Positions 13,215 to 25,700 of a stretch of DNA of 64,000 bases are shown piece after piece; the first letter of the stretch is position 1, and each line of letters begins with the position of its first letter. The DNA is from Micropterus salmoides. Taxonomy: Eukaryota; Chordata; Actinopteri; Centrarchiformes; Centrarchidae. The stretch covers positions 30,506,305 to 30,570,304 of the forward strand of contig NW_024041150.1 of the NCBI RefSeq assembly GCF_014851395.1, given 5' to 3'. The notes under the pieces are model-generated. The model saw only the letters and a program-made list of their open reading frames with translations, had not been told where the DNA came from and made no database searches. Both the position numbers and the translations under genes were made by a program.

Positions 13215-14640
13215 TATGAAATGAATTGCCAGGGAAAAAGCTAAATAAGTCTAATATGTGAAATAAGTAAAAACCAATGCAGTTACTTGCTTCACTGTCA
13301 TCAAGATCATCTTCACCTGCCAGTGAAAGCAGAGAAAGAGGAGGACTATAGGACCTCTCAGTGTTACTCAGCTGGAGCCACAAACTGATACAAGCCAAAG
13401 AGGTTTTGATGAGCTGTTCTGGGTTGGCTGAGTCTCCAGAACAGCTTCATCACACCTTAGCATAAAATCTACAAATTTCTACGAAAGGGATGAAAACAAT
13501 TCTTCCAAACGATATTACCTTGTTTGGTGTTTTGATGATGGTGGTGGAGAGCACTGTCTAACATCTCGCTCCATAATCTCCTGTAAATGTCAAGTTGAGT
13601 TGAGATCTGGGCCTTAGCACATGAGCCATCAATTACTTATATAATTTAACGTGCCCTTATGGAAGCATCTGCATTTAATATGCTGCTCTGCTTCCTTTTC
13701 ATTTGTCAGCCATCTCTGCAGGTACACTATATTTAGATTGTTAACTGGGGAATTTAAGAACTGATCATCAGAAATCAAGATAAAACAAATAAAAATCATT
13801 AAAAATCTTGAGAATATGGAATGAACACACGCACACACAGAGGATGTGTCCAGAATCACTACCCATTTACTACATTGTATATCTTATAGATCATACAATC
13901 TTACTGTCCTTGTTGCTGTTACTGATGAACAGTCCACTAATAGTATGTTGCACAAGGGTCTTTTCTTTTTGTCTGCTTAATAAATATAATAAATTACAAC
14001 TATTCTAAAGGAAATTAACTTCTTTCTGTCAACCATGGACACTTTGCTGGTGATGAAAAAATCTAAGGCCGCAAGCGGAAATGACTGGAATGAGTTACAA
14101 TTTCAAAATAAAATTTCCAAACAAAAAATCTATATTGTTTGCAACATTTATTCTTTTTGTATTTATGTATTTTAAATGATAGGTTTATATTTTTTGAGGG
14201 TGTCTTAAAATATTATATAGCCTACTTGTGTTTACATTCAAATTGCCTCTTTCTCACACCTATCCCTTTATTGCTGCTCAGCAACAAAACACTTTTCATG
14301 GAAACACAAAATGAGAATTTCGTACTAAAAACTACCTTTGGAAGATGATTTAGCCTCTTTCATTGTACATGTGCATATCAGTATTGTGTCAAGATGGACA
14401 TGAAAACATATTAACTTATTCTTTAACATCTTGCATGGCTCACAAACAGATAAATACGCCAAATCCAAATGTATTTGTTTTTACCCTCCTCAGCATCCCA
14501 GACAGAAGCTCTTACTGGCCGTGTGTCTTTGGAAACACCAGTTTAAAGTTATAAGTCTGTTAGGGTCCAAAACATTAGAAGCTGCCAAGCCACATAATTA
14601 ATTGCAGGGCTGTTATACTATAATGCACCAGATTGGTATT
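13215..14640. other. intergenic sequence, no gene seen
   Basis: AT-rich sequence with only short random reading frames and no splice-bounded coding similarity. I see nothing I can name here. Confidence 0.6.
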
Positions 14641-14689
14641 TTATCTGTATTTAGTCTTGGACACGTACCACCTTCCTCAGCACTGTTGC

Positions 14690-15077
14690 AGAAAACGTAC
14701 ACCATTCCATGGAAACGCTATTCCCTGATTGTAGTGGCCTCTTTCAGCAGGATAATGCACTATAGAGCAAATATGGTTCAGTAATGGTTTTGAGAGGCAC
14801 GACGAGTTCAAGGTGTTAACTTGGTCTCCAAATTCCCCAAATCTCAAGCCAATCGAACATCTGTGCAATGTGCTGGACAAACAAGTCCGACCCATCATGG
14901 AGCCCCCCCGCGCGCAAATTACAGGACTTAAAGGATCTGCTGCTAATGTCTTGGTGCCCCAGCACACCTTCAGAGATCTAGTGGAGTCCGTGCCTCGATA
15001 GGTCAGGGCTGTTTTGGCAGCAATAGGAGGACCTACACAATATTTGACATGTGGTCATAATGTTATGGCAGATCAGT
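14690..15077 (+). pseudogene. decayed Tc1-like transposase, C-terminal part
   Basis: The stretch reads as the end of a Tc1 transposase: a 'tttcagcaggataatgc' block (QDNA motif), then SPNLKPIEHL (the NPxE region holding the last catalytic Glu), then a decayed 'PQHTFRDLVESVPR' tail. Frame breaks and stops separate these blocks. The tail runs into 'gtggtcataatgttatgg', which resembles a Tc1 terminal repeat. The N-terminal half is missing. It is an old, dead copy, more diverged than the other Tc1 copies in the window. Confidence 0.75.
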
Positions 15078-15639
15078 CTATATTAATTTATTTACTTACT
15101 GATTTACTTGAAATTATATTTTGTTTACATATTTTTGATTACACTTAACTGATGAATACTGGGAATATAATCCTAGAATATAATTACTTTTAATTAATTA
15201 TGAACTTAAAAATTACCAATAAATAAAGTGCATCGACACTTATTGGCTGCTTAATAACATTTTCCTCAGTGGTGGACTTTTGATAAAAATGGATACTTTA
15301 CTTAGATAATATTATTGATGTAAAGTGGTTCTGCATTTTAACCATAAATTAACCAGTTTGTTTGGTTTGGTTAGCCAGTTTGTACACAACTCTTCTTCTA
15401 GTTTTGTCTAGACTTTTATATAAATTAAATATACTGTCTGAGAGGGAAGACCAGAGAAGAGCAAGATTAGTAAGCATGGACAGAACTTTTCCCCCAGAAA
15501 AGTTTTTAACAAAATGATACAATCTCTTCATCTGCCTACCCCCTTCTAAAAAGAAAACAAAAAATAAAAATTGGCTTTGTTCTCTGCACATACACAGTGT
15601 TACCTGCAATTATAAACGATGTGACTGGGCTTCAGAAAA

Positions 15640-15960
15640 TACAATCAACATAATCAAATCATATTGACAATGGGTCTTTTTTTACATCTTACCAAACAAA
15701 ATACACACAATGTGTAACAAGATTAAATATCACAATTAATCAAAAGCCTCAAATGTTTACTACAAAACAGCGGCGAAAAGAACAGTGTTCGGCCTTGAGT
15801 TTCAGCAGACCTGCAGTTTTCTGGGAGTTTGTTTGACCGTTACAGTAGTCAAGTTGACTGAAGATAAGTGTTTATCCATCTGCTGAGACATAAATCCTTT
15901 AATCCCTGATATCTTCTTCAAATGAAAGTTGGCTGATTTTTTTTAATCATCTTAATGTGG
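15640..15960. repeat. LINE-related repeat, duplicated upstream of lectin copy 2
   Basis: The segment around 15650-15710 ('atcatattgacaat...') matches 24834-24900, and 15765-15945 ('agcggc', 'cagcagacctgcag', 'tctgctgagacataaatcc') matches 25190-25690. In this copy the middle part, which codes for a reverse-transcriptase tail at 25.2-25.5 kb, is deleted. The parallel placement upstream of lectin copies 1 and 2 suggests it was carried in the tandem duplication. Confidence 0.6.
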
Positions 15961-15969
15961 CTGATGAAA

Positions 15970-17042
15970 GTTGGGGGGTCATGGGGTGCCCTGGCTACCA
16001 GGGGTGGGGGTCTCTGGGCTGCGGTGGGATTGTAGGGCGATTGTCGATGCGTCTTGATGCACTGTGCTTTTCCCTGGGCAGGGTCTCTGGATGGCTGCTG
16101 GGCGTTTAGTTTGTGCATTGGAATCCGGGGGAGGCATTTCCTCGTTGGCTTGGAGAGACCTAGTTTGCGTCACTGGTTTTCTTTGTTGGCCTCAGATCCA
16201 TGCTTCCCCATTTCTCTGTCGGCCAGTTGTTGGACCCCTCTGAATACTAAAGTATAAAGTTAGTTTTCGGGATTTGCAGTGTGTGTGCAGGGCAGGGCTG
16301 TGCTCTGGTTTATTCTGTGCCTGGAGTTCTTGGCCCTTGACGGGTGGGTGGGTTGGTGATGGCATGCAGCTGAGCTGGTTGATTCTGCCTCGTTGCTGGT
16401 TTGGCTGGTGTTGCGCTGCGGCTTGGGGATGTGCTGTGCATGTGGGATGTCGGCTGGCGCGGGCGGCCTTAGTTTTTCCGGTGGCTGGGGGAAGGCGGAC
16501 TTTTATTGGCGGGTGCACGGTGACGTACGCGGCGCATTTGCTGCCGGGCTGGGACTTGCAGCAGGTGCACTGGGTGTCGCCATACTCGCACAGTGCGCAC
16601 GTTGGGCTCGTCACTTGTGCACTGATGTTGATGATTGCGTAGCATTTGGGCATTTTGTTTGTTCGCTGCGCGGCGGTGGGGCGCGAGCGCTGGTCTATGT
16701 TGGGTGCGCGCCGTGGTTGGTCCAGGGGCTGCTCTTCCGCGGGTTACGCCTCTAGAGTTCCGTCAGCATTGCCTTGTCAATTGGCATTTGGATGGTCCTT
16801 TTTATGTTTTTTTTTGGGGGGGGGGGGGGCGTCTGTTGGTTGGGTCGGGATATCCGGGTCATATTTTTATTTTTTTTTTATTTATTATTATTATTTTTAA
16901 TTTTTAATTTTTTTTCTTTTTCCCACCCCTATTGGCTACTGGGGTTCTTGCCTGCCTGTTGCTGGGGTCGGTATGGCACAGTCGTAGCATCCCACTCTCA
17001 CTAACAACTACATTCTTTAACAGGCTTATGCGCACACATATG

Positions 17043-17094
<52 letters not shown>

Positions 17095-17575
17095 ACATAC
17101 ACAATTTCACACATAGACACAAACAAATTTAGGTTGTCCCTATAGTAGAATTATTCCTGATGCTTTTCTTTCAGTTACTTATTTAAATTAATTGTTATTA
17201 TTCCAGCTCTCCTGGCTGTGTGTTTAGTGTGCCTGACTGTTTCTTGTTTTCATTTTTCTCTTAGTTGTCATACTATGTCAGCTGTTTATTGCTGCTGTTC
17301 GGCTGGTTGTCTTTTACTATTATTATTATTTTTATTGTTTGTTTGTGTTTGTGTTTGTTTGTTGTTGTTTTTCTCCTCCCCAAGCCCCCCTCTCTGTTCT
17401 ATTGCAGGTTTCGTTGCTTTCTGCAATTGGTGTTTCCCACTGCTTTTCCCTGTTGTCCCCACCTTCCATCCCCCTTCTCTTAAAGGTGTTGTCCTTTCTC
17501 TGTGCTGCCTGTTTGTGCCCCCCCCCCATCCCCGTGTCTGCCCCAGTGACAATCAATACATAATTAAATAAATAA
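15970..17575. repeat. unclassified GC-rich, strand-biased block
   Basis: A 1.6-kb block whose + strand is rich in G and T (to about 16750), then turns into a G-run (about 16815-16829), a T/A-rich stretch, an AC microsatellite and a C/T-rich tail ending in 'aataaataataaaa'. This contrasts with the AT-rich flanks. Both strands carry several open frames of 60-150 codons, but they overlap in all frames and look like composition effects. The homologous position upstream of lectin copy 2 lacks the block, so it is probably an insertion. I cannot assign a family. Confidence 0.5.
17044..17086. repeat. (AC)n microsatellite
   Basis: More than 20 uninterrupted AC units inside the GC-rich block. Confidence 0.95.
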
Positions 17576-18029
17576 TAAAACAGACAAAGTAGTATATTAA
17601 TACTCTCTTGTTAAAGTGAAATCTGTCTGGCACAATATGGTATCCAGCTCATCATACTTTACACCAGGCTGCAGGGCAGGACAATTAAAAAAAAAAACAA
17701 CTACGAAAACAAAAAAAATGCAAAAAAAAAAAAATTTCAAAATGCAAACAAACAAGCTGTTTTCAAGCAGTTCAGAGCAGAGTTTTCTGTGGGAGATGGG
17801 AAATCCCTGTGGGCTGGACTTTGGGCTATTTCTCTTTGCAAACCATATTACATGCACAAAAAAAGGTATATAATGCAATAAAGGAGAGGAAAAAGCCAAA
17901 AAGCACAATAACACCTCTTTAAACTGACACAATTTGTTAGAGTGTGTTAGAGAGTCACCAATCCAGTGTTTGTGTTTCTGTGTGTGTTTGTTTTCCATGT
18001 ATTATGTAAATTACCTCTTTCATAAACAG

Positions 18030-18194
18030 ATGTGCTCTCCTTACCAGTGAAAGAGTTTGGAAACTTCTGCATTTTGATATTCAAATGCTGACATAAAGGT
18101 GGTGCCATGCTATTGCAGAGCATGTAATCTTTTGTGTCTGCATCAGCACATTGAGGAGAGACCAGAGTGAAGCGGAGAGAAGAATTCATCAAAT
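18030..18194 (+). promoter_or_regulatory. promoter-proximal region and non-coding exon 1 of lectin copy 1
   Basis: This segment is conserved upstream of all three lectin copies (compare 26190-26357 and 39760-39964). It ends in a splice donor (exon ends 18194, then GTAAGT). No ATG-led frame continues into exon 2, so it should be a 5' UTR exon. The transcription start cannot be fixed from sequence. The conserved phrase 'ctgcatcagcaca' marks the exon. Confidence 0.6.
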
Positions 18195-19339
18195 GTAAGT
18201 TTAAACTGTTGTTTCACTTGAGATTTCATGTTGTGTGTGTAAAGGTGGACAGTACAGTATATCCAATATTGAAAAATATTCAATATCTTCTAAGTGCAGT
18301 ACTTGTATAGTACTTTGTGTATAGAGCCCAGTAAATATGAATTTAGCAGTTTTACTCCTTTCACACTTCATTATGTGGTGCAGATATTATTGCAACTTTT
18401 AGAATATGTTATTTACAAATTTGAGTCTTTGATGACTGTGTCAGAAATGTTTTGAATTAATTGGTTCACTGACACTTCCTGTTTTGTGTCTCACCTGTAC
18501 GTTAATGATAGACATTACAAGAAACATTTGTTCCAGGTTCTTGTATTGCAATATTTCTAATCTGTATTTTACACAAATAAGTATCTTTCATGAGTTAACA
18601 AGTGTAACCCAAATGCTATTTAACCTCTTAACAAGTTAACTTCATACTCATATGATGCATCATTTGAAAGCTAAAATCCTCATGATTCCACCAATGCAAA
18701 CCATTTCAAGATACAATCACCACAGTGTGTACAATCAGCGCTTCTGTCCGACCAACCAGTAAATCAAAACTGACGTGACTCACTTATGATGCATCATAGT
18801 AATCCACCGATCAATTATATTCCAACAAAATGGTCTTGTTACGTCATCAAAGGCGATCCAATCAAGTAAAAATATTTAGTCCAAAAAACATTATTCCATC
18901 AATAAATCCCCAGGGAAGGCTGCAGTATCGTTTCATATTTGACGGCAGATGGGGCTCGTATCATATCATACTAATATTATATTATACATTATATAAATCA
19001 TCATCATTGAGTAAAATATATTTCAAATATAATAATAAAATGATTATTTTTGTTTTTTCTTGTTTTTGGCAGTAAAGTGAGTTATATATAACCTTTTGGC
19101 TTAATGTCCGTAGTGAAATAAGCTAGCTAGCTACAGACTAGTGTTAGCCTACATTTCATCAACATTTAATGCAAGGAAAAGTTTAGCAAGATATTCATAT
19201 TGAATCATTGTCCCTGCCCCTTTTAGCAGATGAACAACAGTTTTTACCATAACAAAGAAAGACAATGAAATATTTCTTAATGACAGAAATTCAAACACAA
19301 ATTATTTTCTCACATAATGATTATTATGAAATAAATAAA

Positions 19340-20340
19340 ACTAGAAATTCAAGCAGTTTTAAGTGGGGTCCAAGCCTCCCAGCGCAAGCCGCCCCGGGCA
19401 CCCTGCCGTCGTGCCGCATAAGGTCCTCAAGTTTGGTCTTGATCGGCCATTTGAAACTGTGGCAAAAAGTCCTGCGTTTGAAAATGCCATTGGAATGAAT
19501 GGGATTTAGTGAGAGATTTCAGCTTCAATTTTAGCGCCACCTGTTAGCGGAATTTTACCAATTTTTTAAGGTGTCATCAGGCGCCCATGGGGAAGAATTG
19601 CCCCAAATGTGGTATGAATCGGACTTGTGGTTATGGAGATATAAAATGAATTTATGTGAATGGGAGTGTTTTTTTATATACGATTAATAGCGGCACCTTT
19701 TGGCCCATTGATACCAAATTTTACACAGGCCCTCGGGAGGGCGTGCCAGCTAAGGTCCCCGAGTTTGGTGTAGATTGGCCAATTGCAAATGTAATGTTAG
19801 ATGACATGCTGTTTTTAGCGTTTGCGCAAAAACATGCTAGTTTACAATTGGGCCTTTTTTTGTCGGATATAAATTCCCACTACAATCTTTCTTCAGCTTG
19901 GTCCAGAGATGGTCTGTGGCAAGTTTCGTGGCGATCGGACTTACGGCCTTGGAGGAGTTAATTAAAATAGGTTTTCCAGTTTTCACGATTTAGTGAAATG
20001 AAAACGTCATCGCACAGAGGCGTGTCCTATACCATAAGAATCGTCAGCATCCCCCAAACATGTAGACCTAAGGTTTAATGGGGAACAATTGGCCCAAATT
20101 TGGTATCATCGGAGTTGTGGTTATGGAGATATAAAATGCATGTAAGTCAATGGGATTTTTTTTGCCGGGCGACATTTTAAGTCGGATCAAAATTTCCTCT
20201 ACAAACTTTCATGAGCTTGGTCCAGAGATTATCCGTGACAAGTTTGGTGCCGATCAGACTTGCGGCTTCGGAGGAGGAGTTAATTAAAATAGGTTTTTCA
20301 GTTTTCGCGATGTAGCAAAAAAAGGTTTAGGTGTAAATGA
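19340..20340. repeat. interspersed repeat with internal duplication, in lectin-1 intron 1
   Basis: About 1 kb containing repeated blocks: 'ggttatggagatataaaatg' near 19630 and 20112, 'agcttggtccagagat' near 19898 and 20216, and 'ggagttaattaaaatagg' near 19953 and 20276. There is no meaningful ORF. The style is that of a dispersed fish repeat. A second G/C-rich repeat-like patch follows at about 20395-20640. Confidence 0.55.
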
Positions 20341-21578
20341 CGCTTGTAAGCCTATAATTAGAGTTATGTAAAGCTTTTGATGGGACGGATAAGTCCTAGA
20401 GATGTGGTGACAACAGCTGCGCAGAGGGGGCCCAATTTGAGTTTTTTGTCATAGGGCCCAAAATTCTTGGCGGCCCCCCTGCTCGTATGTCATTACAACT
20501 ATAATAAATCGTTGAATGTAAACAACTATGATAGCTTGTATTCAAATTAACCGCTGAACTCTGACCTTTGGAGTGACACCAAATCTGACCCATTAGGAGC
20601 TCGCTGTAAGGAAGGGCCAGCACCTATTATTTCACGGGTAGGCCGAGCCAATTGCAACCAATTGTGCCGATGACTGGTACTTTGTGTAGCCAATAAAATT
20701 CTGAACTATACCAGTATAGAAATATAAATTTTATTTATATTACGTGAGAACAAAACAAAAAGAAAACAGACAATTCAGGACTAGACAGCGTTACCATGGA
20801 AACTTGTGTAGAGTTGAGCACCAAAATGAATTATAGTCAAACTGGTAGGCAAATTAAAAAATAAACCACACACTGAAACCAAATTAAATCAAATAACATG
20901 AAATAACACTAAATTTAACTGCACACAGCACACTAAGTGTCCCGAAACTACACAAAATACCCATGCCAAACGGTTACTCTACCCTTCAGTTCCCCCATTC
21001 AATACAGCCAGAAACACAATAAATGGCCCATTCAATGATCTAGTGGGTGCGGTGCGCAATAAATCTAACAGAGGTGGGAAAAACTCTTAGTTGGATCTCC
21101 TAAAGTCTATTTAAAGAAAAGAAAAACAGAAACACATTAAGATACAGAAAGAAAACTTTAAAAGAAATATTTTGCAGAACATGAGCGATACCTTGCTTGA
21201 CTTGGAAGCACATTCCCCTCCCCCAGTTGAAGACAGAGGTGATCTTCTTCTGCAAGCATGAAACATTACCTTGTGTATAACAGTTTCCTTGGGGATCCAA
21301 AATTGTGTTGGTAGCACAAAGAAAAAAAAAATAGCGGTAGAAAAAGGAAGAAAACAGAGTGTTTGTCCGGCGAGTGAAGTCTGCATTCAGGAACAAAGAA
21401 AGTTCAGCACTGAGAAAGTTGTGTCTCCTCCTTGCGCAGTTGTGGAAAAGACAGGGTTTGTTTAACGTTCACATACAGTACGTGTTTAAGTGCATTTCAT
21501 CCAACAGGGACAAGCTGTTAAATCATTGTGTTTGGTTCTCTGCACACTAAAATATCAGTTTCCTCTAACAGAGCAAAA

Positions 21579-24100
21579 ATGCAGTGGAGTCTGTTTCTGC
21601 TCATTCTGATGGGTAAGTGGATCATTTACCAGCTCTACAGCAACAAATAGTAGTACTGCATCAGCTGGTAGCAGTATTACTGCTGCAATATTACTACTGC
21701 CCTTTACAAGTTAATCTTCTAATCAATGAAATATAAAGGAATTGGACTTAAATTGAGAGGATGTTGTAAGATGTGTGTGTGACCATGAGCTCCAACACTG
21801 CAGTGTTTTCTCTGGTTTTAGGTCAGTGGTCCTTCTTCACTTGTCACCTCTATGAGTATCACTTTATTGGAGAGAATAAGACCTGGGATGAAGCTCAGAA
21901 GTATTGCAAACAGAACTACACTGACCTGGCCACAGTGACTAACATGGCAGACGTGAGGAGACTCCTTAACGCTACAGTGCAGCAAAGAGAAGCCTGGATT
22001 GGGCTGTACAACCAAACAAATGGCAACAAGATGTGGCACTGGTCTCTGCCAGGAGTGGAGTTCAATGATAGTGAGACAGATTGGGGTGATCTTCCTTCTA
22101 AACAGCCGAATGATTATGATGGTGTTGAGAACTGTGTGTGCATCGATCCTCAGAATAGATGGCAAGATGTCCTTTGTACTGAAAATTATAAAGTTATCTG
22201 CTACGATGGTAAGAATCTGGGCTAATAATGCTACTATGTGTATTGAGCACGTCGTCCTGTCTAGCAATTATTTTCGATGTGGACACACAAATAACTCATC
22301 TCTTTATATGGAATTAAGTAAAAACTTTACTAATATGGGTAAAACGTGATATATTTAACAGTCGAAAGGCAATCAGTGCTAAATCTTAGCCTTTTGTTGC
22401 TTTTTAAGTGACATTACTAGAAACTGTGGTGATAAAAATCCACTTGTTCCCATAAAGATTTTCCTAATGCAGTATAAGCCTGCTGTCCTTTGATTTTAAA
22501 CAGAATTATCTGAGCAACCTCATTGTAAAAGTAACACTTTCACCTAAATATCTGAAACTGCAGTGGAATTGGAATTCACATAAAAAATTTCACCTGCAAA
22601 CAGAAAATATGTGACTTATGTGAAATACTATTGACAGTCAACACACACGGGATGTAATAGAGCTGAATCTGTGTTTTGGCTGTGTGAAACATGCTTATTT
22701 AGATAATTTTATTGTTTCACCTGTTTTAAGTAAGACACTACGATTTTATGAGACTAAAAAACTTGTTAAAATGTGTATTTCTAACTGCATGTTTGCCTGT
22801 TTATTCCACAGAAAGAAATCAATCCAATAAATTCAAACTGATTGACAACAGCATGACTTGGCCACAGGCTCAGAAGTACTGCAGAGAACATCACACTGAC
22901 CTGGTCAGTGGACTCAGTCAGATAAAAGAAGCAGAATACAATAAAAATAATGAAAACAAGAGGATTTGGATCGGCCTGTTCAGAGACACCTGGAGGTGGT
23001 CAGATGGGAGCAGTTCCACCTTCAGAAGCTCCGATCTGGAGTTATTTAAAAAAGAAGGTGGCAACAAGAAATGTGCCATGACTGAGTTAAATGGATCTGG
23101 AAAATGGGACTCTGATGATTGCAATAAAACAAAACCCTTCTTCTGCTATGAAGGTGAGCTTTACAAAGGTCTCAACAAGGAGCAGGACTGGAATTAGTTG
23201 GAAAATATGTCTGTTAAGTTATTTATGCACGTATGTTGAATTCTTTCATGAATGTATCTATTCTGAAAACACAGGATTTCACATTGATTCTGGATTTACA
23301 TAAGCTACACTTTTTATTTTTGTTATTAATTCATTCTTTTTTTATTTTAAAAGAAGTGGTTTCTATAATGATCTATCTTATTTTGTTAATCCAATTTTAT
23401 GTTAGTGAATGTGTCATGACATGGCTTGCTTTACAATAAAATTACACTTACTCAAGACATTCTTAAGATATTTAAAGATATTTGTTGGAACCAAACACAC
23501 ATCAGTCACTTAAACCTGAAACATTTTATATCAGTATTGAAGATCCATATTGGATCCCAGTGTTCCCAACAACTAACTGAACAAAGCTGCTGGTATGATC
23601 CTGTGTTTGTCTCAATTTCTTCCATGACAGATAAAGTGATCCTGATCAAAGAAAGTAAGACCTGGGAGGAGGCCTCATATTACTGCAGAGAGAACTACAG
23701 TGACCTGGTCTCCATCACTAACCTTCACCAGCAGAGATGGGTCCAAGAGAGAGCCAAGAACGCCTCAACTGATTTCGTCTGGCTGGGACTGCGCTACACC
23801 TGCACTCTGGATTTCTGGTTCTGGGTCAGCAATGATGTTGTCAACTATACAAACTGGGCCCCGGGAGAGGAACGACTGATATCTGTGGCATGTCTGGAGC
23901 CATGGACAGAGGAGGACAACATCAGTGGTTCACAAAGCCGGATAATAACACGTTTAATTTCATCTGTTCTAAGTGTTGAAACCCACTCTGCTCACTGGTG
24001 TCAGATGTTTTATTCATTCACTCACGTTGTGTTTGGTGATGTAATACTTTTGGATAAGTTTACACTATGTATCGTTTTTGGGTTTATTGAATGTGTGTAG
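21579..24100 (+). CDS. secreted triple C-type lectin domain protein, copy 1 (frame lesion in domain 3)
   Basis: Coding exons are 21579-21612 (signal peptide, MQWSLFLLILM), 21822-22208 (CTLD1), 22812-23153 (CTLD2) and 23631-24100 (CTLD3). All junctions keep the same phase, one exon per domain. The start is the first ATG in a short exon conserved in all three copies. CTLD1 shows WDEAQKYC, WIGLYNQ, a QPN motif in the sugar-binding position and the closing Cys pair. CTLD2 has WPQAQKYC, WIGLF and WDSDDC. CTLD3 has WEEASYYC and FVWLGLRYTC. No membrane segment is visible, so the protein is probably secreted. Near 23872-23876 one base is missing relative to copy 3. The frame then runs to a stop at 24098-24100 instead of the normal end at 23977-23979, which loses the CTLD3 C-terminus including its final Cys. 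This is either a real null allele or an assembly error. Confidence 0.85.
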
Positions 24101-24269
24101 TTTGTTTTCCCATCTATATCTTTTCAAGATAATTGTTTACATTTGCCTCCATATATTTAATATTAAACATTTTATCATGTTTTGGTAGAGATTTGGTGGT
24201 GGGGTCATATTATATGAAATCTTAAATGTCATATTTTATGTAAACAGATACTTTCTTTCTCTGAGGTTA

Positions 24270-24275
24270 AATAAA
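24270..24275 (+). terminator. polyadenylation signal of lectin copy 1
   Basis: AATAAA in the context 'gttaaataaactgttaaa', which is also present after copy 3 (44171-44176). Confidence 0.7.
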
Positions 24276-25014
24276 CTGTTAAACCATGGAGTGGTGCTCT
24301 CTTTTTTTGCCTAGACCTAAACAAACCTTAACTGTAGTGTAACATCATAAAACAGTGGCTTGGATGGCACAGGAAAAGGTTCTTTGGTTTAGTTAACAAT
24401 CAAGTGTAGTTAGTTAAGTTAGGAAAAGATCAGAGTTTGGAAGAAACAACTTGGTTAAGGTGTTTACTGTGTTCTATATCTGTAGATATATTATTTATTG
24501 TGCTGAATTTGACTCCATGAACCTTATATCAACATTAATGTACATGAACATGAACATGCTGTTATTAGCAAACTGTGTAAAATTCATATAGATAAAACAA
24601 ATTGTGACAGACAGCTTAGACTTGTGTTCAAATAACATTAGGTGGCTACAAGAGTGCACCTTCCTGGTCAATATTTACAGGGTCTTCATCAGCACATAAA
24701 AGTGAAGCTGCTGCGAGGACTAAAAAGATGTAAATTATGATTATTTTGTGTAATTTTAGTATATCATTTATTGTGTGCAGAGGTGGAAGTACAACATTGT
24801 CTCTCTTCAGTATATTTCACATTTCTATCACATCAAATCATATTGACAATTTGTCTTTTTTATTTGCTAGACTTGCTAAACAAATTACACCATTTGTAAC
24901 AAGAAAAATAACAATTGATCTTTTAAATCTTAATTTAATGCAATTTTCAGTATTTTTGTGGACACAATAATAAGAGCACCTGACATTAAATGGCAAGGTA
25001 ACTTTAATTGTATA

Positions 25015-25700
25015 GCAAATTTCAACAAGGCAATTCAGTGTGCTTTACATAAAAAATAAAATAATAAAATAAAATAAAATATGTACAAATAAAAAGAATA
25101 GTTGAATAGAAAATAAAACAATATAAAACAGGACTCATTACAGTGCAATGCAAGATGTTAATCGAAAGCCTCAAATTTGATTTAATACAAGGCAGCGGCA
25201 AACAGCAAGGTGTTCAGCCTTGAGTTTCAACACACCTGCAGACTTCTGGGAGTTTGTTCCAGATACATTGTGCATGAAAACCGAATGCTGCTTTCTCCAT
25301 GTTTAGTTTTGACTCTGGGGAAAGAAAGCAGACCTGACCCAGATGACCTGAGAGGTCTGGATGCTTCATAAGGAAGCAGAAGATCAGAAATGTATATAAG
25401 CCCTAAACCATTCTGTGCTTTATAAACCAAAAGTAATCTTTTTAAATGATTTATTTGAAAGACAGGAAACCAGTGTAAAGACCTCTGAACTGGAGTGATG
25501 TGATCCACTTTTTTGGTCTGTGGAGCAGCAGCGTTCTGAATCAGCTGCAGCTGTCTGGTTGAGTATTTAGGGAGTCCTGTGAAGACACTGTTACAGTAGT
25601 CGAGTTGAGATAAATAAAGATAAATAAGTGTTTGTCCATCTGCTGAGACATAAATCCTTTAATCCTTGATATATTCTTCAGGTGAAAGGCTGATTTTGTG
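25015..25700 (-). mobile_element. non-LTR retrotransposon (LINE) 3' fragment
   Basis: On the minus strand, 25227-25508 reads as the C-terminal tail typical of fish LINE reverse transcriptases (DHITPVQRSLHWFPV, LLLVYKAQNGLG, LLPYEASRPLRSSGSGLL). No catalytic RT motifs remain, so the copy is 5'-truncated. Flanking sequence to 25700 and an A-rich/TTTAT end near 25020 belong to the same repeat. A partly deleted relative lies at 15640-15960. Confidence 0.75.

Noticed and set aside
16192..16755. Open frames of 120-153 codons on both strands in the GC-rich block
   Set aside because: They overlap each other in several frames on both strands and have odd composition (Gly/Trp/Cys-rich or Pro/Gln-rich). 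This is what GC-rich, stop-poor DNA gives by chance.
21818..22267. 149-codon open frame on the minus strand across lectin CTLD1
   Set aside because: It is the antisense shadow of the CTLD1 exon and recurs at 40843-41250 for the same reason.
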